Below, in pieces: positions 43,533-53,999 of a DNA stretch of 64,000 bases. The DNA lies in NCBI GenBank assembly GCA_015179125.1, contig WHVA01000360.1:55653-119652 (forward strand), in the 5' to 3' direction. This stretch comes from Gautieria morchelliformis. Taxonomy: Eukaryota > Basidiomycota > Agaricomycetes > Gomphales > Gomphaceae. The notes beneath the pieces are model-generated. The model did no database searches and was not told where the DNA came from. It saw nothing but the letters and a program-made list of their open reading frames with translations. Position numbers and translations under genes: made by a program. Position 1 is the stretch's first letter; each line of letters begins with the position of its first letter.

Positions 43533-46500
43533 CTATTCAAACTCGACTTCCGGTTCCATGAAAACAGTCCTGGCAAAGTCCCCACTGCGGTCAACAATTC
43601 CCCATTCATTCCCGCGCTTGACTCGTCCAACTAAACATTCGACCGTATGCAAATCCACAACAACAGGGACGGTGGTCTCCGAATACGTGGTCAGCTCATG
43701 AGTCGCATCTTTTCCACCTGTTGAACATGGCTGGATGACTGCTAAAAGATATCGACGGGGCTCCTCGAGGTCAAGTGTACGTGACTGCGACATGACGACA
43801 TCGATGATGCAATGTAGCTGTCCATAAAATATTTGCCGAACATATGCTGGCCAATTTTGGCCACAGCGATTGTTAGCCACCATCAATGTATACTGTAAAA
43901 ATATGATGAGCCATAAAATTTTCTCCATGATTTAGAAATTATGCATTACTCACATGGACAAATGATGAATCACGGCAGATACGAGCCTGAGCTTTGCTTA
44001 TGGCACAGCTGGCTCGAATTTTGTCGCCACCGTTAGCAATACGAACTTTTCCCCATCTTGTCATAATCGAAGGTAGTTTGGTGACAATGACATTGGCGGG
44101 GCAGTTGAACAGCTGCACAAAGTATAAAGTGATTCTTCGGCGAAGGTCCGGATCTGGCTGAAAAGCAAGGTTACGAGGTGAACGTAGGACTGTATTAGGA
44201 ACTAAGAGGCCTCAATGTGTTAGGGGCATGCAAAGGGGGTGTCAGATCAAAGTACGCACATTCCAGGTAGACATGCTCCATTGCGCTCACAGCTCCTTCT
44301 ATGGCCTCCAGCGTCAGCATCTCATCAACTTGCGTATATAGGACCTTGAGCTGGGAGAGCTGCGCTGCACGTGTGACGTACACCAAAAGTGTGGCATAAG
44401 GGTGAAGCCGTGAGGTCACGCGCGATCCCAGTTTGCCGCAATATCGTTCCATTGGGAACGCCCAAGTCGTCCATGCAGGGCTGCAAAGACGTATGTAGTC
44501 GGGAACATGCAGGAGCGCATGAATATTGAAAATACATGCAGGGAGATTCTTTTGTTCATAACGGTAATACCACCTGCCAGCCGCGGTTGCTTCAGAACAT
44601 GAACTGAGTACAAAAATTCATAACGCACCTTTCATATTGTTGGACCCACTTTACGATAGGATTATGTAGTTTTTGCAATGCTTCCTCGGTTATGGTGAAC
44701 TGAAGACACGTCTTGATGATGCTGACAAGATCGCAAAAGTGATCGTAATATTTGGGGTTGGGGAACCGATTCCGTAAGAGGATGGGGCCTAAATACTGCA
44801 CCCAGAATGACCAGAATTCTGCTTTATATTTGGAGTTGGTGATATCGGGCATGGTGCCGACGAAATCGGAGGGCATCATCTTGTAAGCCTCGGCGGTTTC
44901 ACGGCCTATTTGTTCCCATATATGTGGTGCTAGGCGGTATCCTGGGTCAGCAGGTTCAATGTTCTTGAAGTGGCCTGATCCTGTCCAGTTCTCTTTTAGT
45001 AATGGACAGATATTTTCGAAAAAAGATGCATTATGTTGTGTGGAAAAGAATCCGGCAGACTGAGTGACTTGAGGCGCAAAAGCCGTGATAATCGGTTGAC
45101 TCCATAGTGCATTCCTAGCTTGTCACAATGAGTCGGTTCAGCAGACAAGAGTTCAGTGAGATGTGTGATATGGACATTGTGTGTGTGGAAAGGCAGGTTG
45201 TTTGGATCCCACCCATCGTCCCTGCGCTATCCTTTCGTCATGGCGCCTGTAATGCGGGATAGTAGGTGGAGCTTGCTTTCTTCCCTGGCCATTTGATCTT
45301 AACACATTCGCCTCAGATCAGACAGAAACGACACGGGCAATAAGCCGTATGCCCTCTCAAGCATAACAGCTTGGACATAGCTGGGAGATCACCTGAAAAT
45401 AAAATGAGATATGCATGCAAGTCAAAGTGCTCATCGGTTGCGGCATCGTATGTGCGTATTCCACAAGCGAGTCGATTGAGTTCTTCAATTAGGGGCACTA
45501 AGAAGGAGTCCAGGCACTTGGGGCCATTGGGACCAGGGATAACCATGACAGGAAGCAGATTGTTGAGTCGGGTGCGAACCTCTGATGTGATGTTGTAATT
45601 TGTTAATAATACTGGCCAGGCCGAGTTACTCTTCTTTTTCCCTAGTGCTGATCTAATAGCAAACACCTATGAATATGTTAGTGTAAATCATCCTGTATTA
45701 AATTGACAATTTACCTGAAACCCGTCGGTCGACCCCCCGAGCACAATATCACGAGGATCGGAAAAATACTTGTGGCCGAGTGTTTCACCTTGAACTTCAA
45801 CATGCCAATCCAGGAGACTGCGGTAATGGTATCCATCAAAGACATTGCTGTATTCCCCTGGCGTGTGAGTGTATTGACTTCTATATTTGAGCCGTTCGAT
45901 CATCAAGCGGCCTTCATACCACCCTGCAGGCGAGGGATGATCGGCAGATAAGGGAGCCGTGCAATCGGTTTGTCATTGGCATGGTAGCGAGGGTTACCAC
46001 AGATTGAGCAATATGTGTCAGCTCGGAAGGAATCCACATATAGAAGGCAGGAATTATCACATATGTCGTAGAATTCAGGTTTGATGCCTGAAAGAAACTC
46101 AATTCGCCTGTACATTAGATATTCAGTGTCGAGGTTGAGTTTGCGTCAAAAGAGCCTGCGCATGTTGTTATATGTAGACCGAGGGAGCCCTGAGCCAGAC
46201 ATGCGCAGGGCAAACGCGCAGATGTTATCTAGGCCATCATCAGTTAACAGATCTCCACCTGTGGTTGAAGAAAGATGGTTAGGTACATAATTTGTTATAT
46301 AAATAAAAAATGCAGATATATGGCATGCAATTGTGCCTTCCACTCTTCTCCATAGCGTTCTTGGAGCATGCAAATGAGGTCTTCGTCGGTGATCTCATCG
46401 CGTTCCTCATCCTCAACCTCCTCGACTTTGGCCTCTTCCTCAAGTCCTTCATTCTCGTTGAGATTGGGGAAGATTTCGTCTTCGTCCACTATACTTAAGG

Positions 46501-46856
46501 AAATTGATGGTGCGTCAGACAGATAATCCTCCAGTGTATCTTCCATGACGACATCATTGCCACCATTGTTGTCGGCAAACTGATCGAGATCTTGATCAGG
46601 GTCCAGCTTATCATGCCTGGTGTCGGGCGCATTGTCTGAATCCGATGATGAGAGCGCTCGTGCTTTTTTTAGCAGCTCTCGATGTCGTCGACATTGCTGT
46701 GCAGCAAGTGGTTTCGTGCAAGAGGGGATACATAGACAAGGTTGTTTTGGGGGAATGATAACAGCAGAACTCGTAAAGCATTTCAATGTCCGCCACTTGA
46801 CGAATTAGAACTCCTTTCTTCCTCCCACCACCACCACCACCACAAACCACCGTCAT
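43533..46856 (-). CDS. Tnp2-type CACTA transposase
   Basis: Multi-exon minus-strand gene; exact exon joins were not all resolved. Blocks in order: a Cys/His-rich start (PCLCIPSCTKPLAAQQCRRH), an acidic Asp/Glu linker, LLYVDSFRADTYCSICGNPR, the Tnp2 core with DPRDIVLGGSTDGFQV, NSAWPVLLTNYNI, VMVIPGPNGPKCLDSFLVPL, HFDLHAYLILFSGDLPA and HTAYCPCRFC, then a region equivalent to DUF4218, and a C-terminus with TVECLVGRVKRGNEWGIVDR ending at the stop at 43533. The core matches plant and fungal Tnp2 (cut-and-paste transposase of CACTA elements). The start is uncertain: ATG 46856 opens a poly-Gly segment, while ATG-less frames continue further in. Whether all exons are intact is unresolved. Confidence 0.75.
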
Positions 46857-46906
46857 CGCCTTCGATATGTACCCTCAATCACCTCCAACCTGTGATACAT
46901 CAGATA

Positions 46907-49561
46907 ATGGAGCAAGCAACTAAGAAAATGCAGAGTAAGTCACTATTTTGATGTCCTTGTGATTTCCGCTCAAACCCCCTTTTACATGTATGCTAGAGCT
47001 ATTCAAGTCTATGATCGCGCAGGGTCTCGATCCCAGTAGTTTATTGAAGTCTATCCCTCAATGTAAGTTGCTCTTTCATCACTCTTTATCACACATACTT
47101 ATACTCAACTGGGACTAAGCATCGGCTGCTCCTTCTGGAACGGATGTCTCACATTCTTCTGGAACGATGAGTATGTACCAGGAACCCAATGAGGATGAAA
47201 TTTCTTCCGAGGACAAACCCACTCCACCACCGTCTCACTACTCCTCGGACATCTCCTCCGCACACACACTGTGAGGGCAACACTAATGACGAAGCCACAA
47301 CCAAAGATACTCAAGGAGATAAGAGCCGATACTAGGACAATGACCAACTGTGTAGTGGGTATCCTCAGTTTATAACTCTACCAACGATAGATACATGGGG
47401 ACTTGCCTGTGTAGTGGGTATCCTCAGAGATCAAGCTGAGGAAACGCCACCACACGGGCTACAGTCTTATAGCGCTGGCAAGGCTACATAATAGGGGAGA
47501 TGGAAACTTGTAGAAGGTTACAGAAGGTGACGGAAAGTGACATGTGACAGAATGTGACAGAATGTGACATGTGACAGAAGGTGACGGAAGGTTATGGAAA
47601 CTGACGGAAGGTGACGGAAACTCATGGAAGGAAATAGAAACTTGTGGAAGGAAACGCGTGAACCCTGACACACACCCAATGAGGCAACCCATGGTAACCC
47701 TGAAGCCACGGACTCAGAATCGGAGGAAGAAGATGATAGCGACGGTCTCTCAGGTGACGAATACGAAAACAAATCCTCACATCGTCCCATCACCTCCAGT
47801 CCTGATTCCCAGGACGAGGAAGAAGACATCAGCATCACACCTGGTCATGCTAAGACCACAGACAGTGGCGACGTCAATGCTACCGATGTCAGCAGCAACG
47901 ATAACGACACGCCAGCTAGGAAAAAGAAGCAACAGGAGCTTTATTGCGAATTTACTTGGGCTGAGCTAAGTCACAGTATCGAACCCATCCTTCCAATCCC
48001 TAAGCCCGATGGTACAGGAGGGCGTGATTATAGCATTAAGGGGATGATCGGCCTGGGGTCCAATCACCAGGACGACGCCGACACATATAAAGATATTTTG
48101 GTAATATTTTATCTCACTACTATATTTACCTTTGGACTAACACATCTTGTATCCCAATGTTCAGTGCGTTCTCATTGCGGCAAAAACCTCGATCTCTCTC
48201 TCCCAATGCGCAAGCAAGTAAAGGCCAAAATTGTCTTGGTGGAACTGAAAGTATGTGATCAATTTTTTGTATATTGCATACTTCTATTGTGACCGTATCA
48301 AGGTATGCGAGGATTTTCCCTTGCTTAGAAACTTCGCTGGTGGCTGGCCAGTTCACGCGCTTATTCAACAATACCTCAAGAACACTACGGAACAGGCTCG
48401 AAAATCGGCCTTGCGCCAGGCTGCACGAGTGGCCACCATGCCTGCCGCCAGCAGCAACAACCTCACACATGTTCCTCTCCCAGCTGCCCCTCTTATTTCC
48501 ACCGCTAAATCCAAGTCCAAGAAGAAATCCGCAGCGGCTTCTGTCCAGCCGGCTGCCAAGCCTGTTGAGTATTTTTTCTTTTATTTTCGTTGTTACATTA
48601 CTGATTCACTAGGTCAAGTCTTCAAAGGCTAACCGAGCCCTGGACAATCGCCATGTGGCCCCCTCTGTTGTCAGCGATGCCCCCATTGCCAAAGTCCGTC
48701 GTTTTTCTTTTATTTTCGTTATTACATTAATCATTCACTAGGTCAAGTCTTCAAAGGCTAACCGAGTCCGGGAAAATCGCCAGGCGGCCCCCCTTGTCGT
48801 CAGCGATATCCCCATCGCCAAAGTCTGTATTTTTATTTATTTATTATTATTATATATATCTCCTAATATGATTGTAGAACACATTTTCTAGCAAAAGCAA
48901 AGTGCGGCCCCGTCCCAACTTCGCTGCTGTTGAGACTTGTGAGCCAGATGTCACGCATGATCTCGAGACTCTGGATATCGGCACCGCCAGCCAAACTGCC
49001 AAGAGCAAGAAGAAGAAATCCGTAGCTGTGGCCGCCAGCATGGCCTCGAAGAAGGGGGTCTCCGGCGTCAAGAGGAAGAAGCCAGTCAAGGACGATGATG
49101 GTCCTGGACCGGTATGTCTAATTTGAGTTATTATTCTTTTTACTGACTCAGAGGCTAGTCTAAACGCTACAAAACGCTCGAGTCAATCCCAGTGGTATGT
49201 GTGCATTCTTGTCTAATGAATCTATGTATCTAACCAAGTCTCTCCAGCCGGCCAAGGGCAAGGAAAAGGTTAGATCACGGCCATTTGTCGCATGGCCGGC
49301 CCCTCCTGACTCGACTCCAGACCGCTAAGATAACAAAGGCTGCCAAGGTATTTTCATCATACACTCGTATACCCATGCTCACGTGGACTCGGTCAGGGTG
49401 CCCCGAGTAAAATATCATCCTCTACTGCCGCTGGAAGTTCCGGGGTGAGAAAAACAAAATGTCAGGTGTGTCTTAAGTATCTCTGCCTTCTCTGTCTCGA
49501 TCTCCCATATTCCACTTCGCAGCCGGTCCCATCTGCTAGGGCTCGCGGTGATCACCCCTGA
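46907..49561 (+). CDS. Second gene of the CACTA element (acidic/basic, uncharacterised)
   Basis: ATG 46907 opens MEQATKKMQ; short introns lead to KLFKSMIAQGLDPSSLLKSI and then a Ser/Pro/acidic segment. After an LTR-like insert a strongly coding frame resumes (SESEEEDDSDGLSGDEYENK ... ELYCEFTWAELSHSIEPILP ... RDYSIKGMIGLGSNHQDDAD). Then come PLLRNFAGGWPVHALIQQYL and a Lys/Ala-rich tail spread over several tiny exons, to a stop at 49559-49561. No named domain is recognised. The divergent arrangement with the transposase suggests an accessory DNA-binding protein like TnpA, but that is inference. The LTR-like insert probably breaks it in this copy. Confidence 0.45.
47350..47669. repeat. LTR-like insert with GTGACAGAA tandem repeats
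   Basis: The segment begins TGTGTAGTGGGTATCCTCAG and ends GAACCCTGACA, so it has TG...CA ends. It contains about ten imperfect copies of GTGACAGAA/GTGACGGAAG (47525-47640), and the first 20 bases recur at 47410. It interrupts a coding region. No exact 5-bp flanking duplication was found, so solo-LTR status is only a suggestion. Confidence 0.45.
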
Positions 49562-50158
49562 TACACAGCCATGTTATTCCAATTATCGCTGCCTAGAGTA
49601 TTTTCTTTTTATCTAATTGCTTACTCTCAACTGACAACACAACCCACAGAACTGTTATTTTGCTGCACTCACTTAGTTTTTCTAGAAACCAGCTTTCCAT
49701 GGTAATCCCAATCGGGTCTGCTCCATTGCTACCCCACCATTGCTTCTCTCATTGCTGCTTCTCTCATCACTGCAATTATCTCCACTGCTCTTCATGTATT
49801 CCCAGTGCTCGTCTCTTACTCGTCATGTTCGTGTCTCCCTGCATCATATTCCGCGCTCATCTGGTCCACGCCGTTCTCCGATTCTGTTACTTTTACATGT
49901 ATTTCTGAATGGCATTTCAGTACTATGATGCACTGATTTATCAGTATTTTACAACTGCAATTTTAAGTACAAAAAAGGCTGAATTTCAGTGTGAAATGTT
50001 TCTGAAAAGACCATTCTCTCTACTAGATTTCGGGGTTGCGCGAATCTACCGGTGCACTTAAATTCAGGTCCGCAAGCACTTAAAATCGGTACTTTCTGCA
50101 CTGATATATCAGTGCGTAATGTACTTAAGTTAAGTGCCCCGTCTTCCTGCAGTGTAAT

Positions 50159-50337
50159 GCGGTCTGCCGCTAGTACATGAGGGCGATAAATAGAGGGGGC
50201 AAGAAAGTTCTATGCGTTCTTTGATGTCCAAGGCTTATGGTGTCGATCGGGCTGCAGCAGGGGGGGGCGTAGCCAGGGCCACCCCACCGGATGACGACGG
50301 ACCGGCATGGGCCTGCGCGGTCGGATGTGGATTTGTG
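50159..50337. other. Host or relic DNA right of the CACTA element
   Basis: No feature recognised. It leads directly into the retroelement scrap on the minus strand. Confidence 0.3.
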
Positions 50338-50930
50338 TCAGACATATGTAAGGAAAGGTATGAGCTCCTGTGGGAGCATAAAGACAACAGGTAGCCAAGC
50401 ACCTAGGGGTCCAGTCTCGCTGCGAGAGATGGGGTCTGCCAGGTTGGCTGCTGAAGTGATGTAACGTGCCTTGATGATGACGTTAATGGGTGCAAGAAGG
50501 AAGCTAGTACGACAGATCGAATCATTGCGAGGCATGTTACGGGACCTGCCCCTAGTGAGTGCACCAATCACTCCTGTGTTATCACTGTTGACTCACACAT
50601 GCGAGTCGGAAATGTGAGCGGCCGCTATCCACAGTGCTGCCAGCTCCATCACGATTGTCTCTGCCCAACCAATGTCTCTCCCCTCTCCTGCCCATCCTTC
50701 CTTCAGCTGCCACGCATCCCAGTGCTTTCCCATGACCAAGCTGATGCCCCATGAGGTTGAGGCATCAACCCAGATGTCCTTGTCCACAAACACGCGGGGG
50801 TATAGGCTGCGCGCGATGCTGGTGTGGCCCAGGGTGCTCTGCCACCAGCAGAGGTCCCTGCGCACATTGCGTGGGATGAAATGGCACCTGAAGGCACATC
50901 CCTCAAATGTGGATAGGAATCATGCAATAG
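50338..50930 (-). pseudogene. Fragment of a retroelement RNase H domain
   Basis: The minus strand reads RDLCWWQSTLG, then VDASTSWGISLVMGKHW, ETIVMELAALWIAAAHISDS and, after a frameshift near 50590, NSDNTGVIGALTRGRSRN and ANLADPISR. The D...E...D spacing is that of an RNase H-fold domain in a class of basidiomycete retroelements whose polymerase is missing here. The fragment is truncated at both ends. DIRS or Ty3 relationship cannot be settled from this piece. Confidence 0.65.
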
Positions 50931-51444
50931 AGGGGTGTGTCAAGATTGGTTTTTAGGTGTTAATATTGTGCATTAGTGAACACAGCGAATGCCCGAATAA
51001 CTTGTGCAAATAAGTGTGCCGTTCGGCGAATAAGGTGAACTGATAAATGTTCAGAAGATAAGAGGGCTGTCCGAATGGGGCTTGCCCTATCTACAGTCGT
51101 AGCGAAATAGCCCGTGGCACTTGACGATGTAACATGCAAGGTGTCACGGAAAGGTTGTTTAAGTAGCAACAATCCTTTCGCCGGCAAAGGCACTCCTTTG
51201 GAGCCCTTCACTGACAGCACAGATAATGGTTCGAAGGCTAAGGTAACGAAGGTGAAGTATGAAAACTCACCAGTGGTGCTTAAATCCTCCTCTGGTCGAA
51301 GATAGAAATCTACAGGAGAGGGCTCAAGACAATGGTCACAGTGAGGTCATGTTTTGCACAAGATAGACGTATGATAATTGAACTGGGGAATATACATGCA
51401 AATGTAGACTAGTTATTGTAAGGGCGACTCTACCTGGTGCTCTA
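50931..51444. other. No gene recognised between retroelement fragments
   Basis: AT-moderate DNA without recognisable coding content; it ends at the copia 5' LTR. Confidence 0.3.
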
Positions 51445-51595
51445 TATTGACTTGACGCCATCGCTCAACCCCATTCCAACCCAGATCCTGCTCCGCTCCA
51501 AATCCCGTAGCTACCGTTGTTACATATACTGTATATTTGTCTGAGACATCGCGAGTCGATTCCAATAACAACAAGTTGATCTTTACCATCATCCA
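51445..51595 (+). repeat. Copia 5' LTR
   Basis: Reads TATTGACTTGACGCCATCGC to CATCATCCA. The pair with 56520-56670 is nearly identical. The exact first base (51445 or TG at 51448) is uncertain. Confidence 0.88.
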
Positions 51596-51607
51596 GGTTA
51601 TGGGCCC
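51596..51607 (+). other. Primer-binding site, half-tRNA initiator Met type
   Basis: GGTTATGGGCCC is complementary to the anticodon-loop region of eukaryotic initiator tRNA-Met (GGGCCCATAACC). Drosophila copia and its relatives use such a cleaved internal tRNA end as primer. The same 12-mer follows the LTR at 62980-63476. Confidence 0.8.
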
Positions 51608-51660
51608 TGCGCTTTAAAACCTTGACAAAAAAAAATTCTGTAACAATCGCTAAAACCGCT

Positions 51661-52861
51661 ATGTCTGCCGCACTCACGCAGCCGAGTTCGTTATACCAGA
51701 TCGAACCACTCACCAGAGATAACTACCCCACATGGAAAGAAAAGATGCGTTGGATCTTACTCGAGCAAGATCTCTGGGAACATGCATTGGGAGGGGCAGA
51801 GAAGCCAGAGCCGGCCGACATTGACAATGTGACCGACCCTGAAAAGCGGGCGATCGCAGATTGGATGAAAAAGGACCAACAGGCATTTGCGGCCATTAGC
51901 CTTCGCATCAGCGACGATTACCTAGTCTACACATATGGTGCCACAACGGCACGAGGTGTATGGCTAGCCTTGCTCACTATATTTGAAGCAAAAGGGCCGC
52001 TGGGTAAAATTAATGTACGCTGTGATTTTTTCCGTACCTTCACAGTGGAGGGTACAAATATAGAAGAACATATATGTAAGCTCCGCGGCTTGCAGAGACA
52101 ACTCCACATGCTTGGCGAACTAATTAGTGACCATGACTTCTGCTCCACACTCCTTACATCACTTCCAGCTTCTTGGTCCACATTCCTTACCGCCATCAAC
52201 GCCTCCCTTCCCACACTCTCCTCTGAGGCCTTGATCGCTCGTGTCCTAGAGGAGGATCGTATGCGCCGGTCCACCCAGGGCAAGACGGCTCTGAGGGTGC
52301 TAGACAGGTGTGGAAAGGGGAATGGATGAAGTGATGGCGCCACGAAAGGGAAGTGCAACAACTGTGGAAAGAAAGGGCATTGGGTTAGGGATTGTTGGGC
52401 CAAGGGTGGTGGCAAGGAGGGGCAGGCACCCAAGTGGTGGAAGGGTGACAAAGCTAAGAGTTCTTTGGACCAGACTAAGCAGGCTACCGAAAACAAGAGC
52501 TCTGCTGATGACTTCGCGTTCGCTGTTATAGAATCCACAGACCCAGGCGACCAGCATTCCGCACCAGTTGAAGACCTCACATGTTGTGCCAGCATTTCCG
52601 CATCCGATTGGTTGGCAGACATGGGGTCAACGACCCATATAGCCCCAAACAAGGATCATTTCATTGAATTTACAGCGGAACCGTCCGAGATCGACGGTAT
52701 CACACCTGGGAGTCCATTGAAAACCCTTGGACGCAGGGTTGTTCAAATGGAATTCCGTGCCGGTGATCGCACGTTCATGGTGAGACTCACAGATGTCAAA
52801 CATGCTCCTGACGCACCGAACAATATCCTGAGCGTCGGGTGGCTCACGGATATGGAGCATG
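51661..52861 (+). pseudogene. Copia gag and protease region, frameshifted
   Basis: ATG 51661 opens a UBN2-type gag (DNYPTWKEKMRWILLEQDLW, LQRQLHMLGELISDHDFCST). Around 52300-52345 the frame shifts. In the new frame a zinc knuckle (CNNCGKKGHWVRDC, CX2CX4HX4C) is followed by the protease segment WLADMGSTTHI, where the usual catalytic D-S/T-G has become D-M-G. The segment ends at the solo-LTR insertion point at 52861. Confidence 0.85.
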
Positions 52862-53994
52862 TGTCAGAACCGTCCACACCAGGCGTAAGATCCCAATGTT
52901 GAAGACCCTGCACTAAGAAGGGGTGCCTGTTCTGGTTCGTCGAAAGAGATAAGAAAAAGGACAAGTCTGAAGTAGACAAGCCTCGAAGTAAGAGATTGAG
53001 ATAAGAGAGACGATAGAGTGAGCAAGGTATCCTCAAGTGCTTAAGGGCACAGGAGACGGTGTAACGTATATGATAACCAAACTAGCGAAATACATGGAGC
53101 AAGCTCTGGTATTTATCTACTTTGGAAAAGGGGGATGAGTCAGAAGAGAATAGGAGGGATGAGTCACCGTGAGTCAGAATGAGTCAGAATGAGTCAGAGT
53201 GAGTCAGGTGAGTATGAGAAGGAGTCAGAACAACAAGAGGGATGAGTCACAATGAGTCGGAATGAGTCAGAACAAGTCAGAGTGAGTCAGGTGAGTCATG
53301 AAGAGGAGTCAGGACAATAAAGCTGATATGGTACACAATAGGGGAACTGAGTCATAATGAGTCAATGAAAACAAGAAGAGTGAGTCATGAGGGATACTGG
53401 TAAATCAAGAGTGACTCATGGAGACAATAATGAGTCCTCCTAACCCCTGAGCCAACCAACCATCCGGAACCACACATCTCTGCTCCAGACACACCACCTC
53501 TGAGGCAATGCTTGAATTTCCAAGTCAATAGAAGGGGGTGGTGTAGGGTTAGGTGGTTGAGAGGGTTGGAAATGATCGAAACAATATGGGTCATAGCTGG
53601 TGCCAACCCCGCTTTCCAATATCTGAATCTCTACACTTCTCTTGCCCTCATGCACAAAGGGAATATAGTGCATAGGCATGTCAACTTGTCCTGTGGAAGG
53701 GTCGAAGAAGAGTTCATGGGGATCAAGGCTTCCCCAATCCATGCTGTCGGCACTCATCCTGCCAGATTGTCGCCTGGTGTGGACTGGTGATGGTGCCCGA
53801 ATGCTTGGCGACATCTGCATAGGGAATGATGGCGTAGGTGCACGTGTGGGAGTGGCAGTGAAGCACATGGCACTGGAGGTGATGGTTCAACTTGGGGTAT
53901 GAAGATGTGATGGCAGTGGTATGATGAGACGATTGGGGGAAAAGATTCCATGTAAGCGCTCAGCGCAGTTGGTGAAATAAACCTGTTCATGACA
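52862..53994. mobile_element. Solo LTR of 1,133 bp nested in the copia element
   Basis: Ends are TGTCAGAAC and GTTCATGACA, with TG...CA termini, and GCATG is duplicated on both sides (52857-52861 and 53995-53999). Removing it and one GCATG restores the copia frame across the junction. No coding region is recognisable, which fits an LTR. It contains the GAGTCA repeat array at 53136-53433. Confidence 0.88.
53136..53433. repeat. GAGTCA-type degenerate repeats inside the solo LTR
   Basis: GAGTCA occurs well over a dozen times, often as GAGTCAGAAT, with irregular spacing. GAGTCA/TGACTC is also a core recognised by Gcn4/AP-1-like bZIP proteins, so a dense activator-site array is possible. Confidence 0.85.
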
Positions 53995-53999
53995 GCATG

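Larger units (their letters stand above)
43069..50154. mobile_element. 7.1-kb CACTA (EnSpm-type) transposon with two divergent genes
   Basis: The left end reads CACTGTAGGAAGAACGGGCA and the inverse of the right end reads CACTGCAGGAAGACGGGGCA. TAAT flanks both sides (43065-43068 and 50155-50158). Both ends carry subterminal CACTTAAA, TTAAGTAC and ACTGATATATCAGT-type words, as expected for transposase-binding repeats. The minus strand carries a Tnp2-type transposase (43533-46856) and the plus strand a second gene starting at 46907. CACTA elements usually make 2-3-bp duplications, so four bases is slightly unusual. An LTR-like insert at 47350-47669 interrupts the second gene. Confidence 0.88.

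Noticed and set aside
51229..51245. Possible tRNA B-box (GGTTCGAAGGC)
   Set aside because: No A-box at the right distance and no cloverleaf could be formed.
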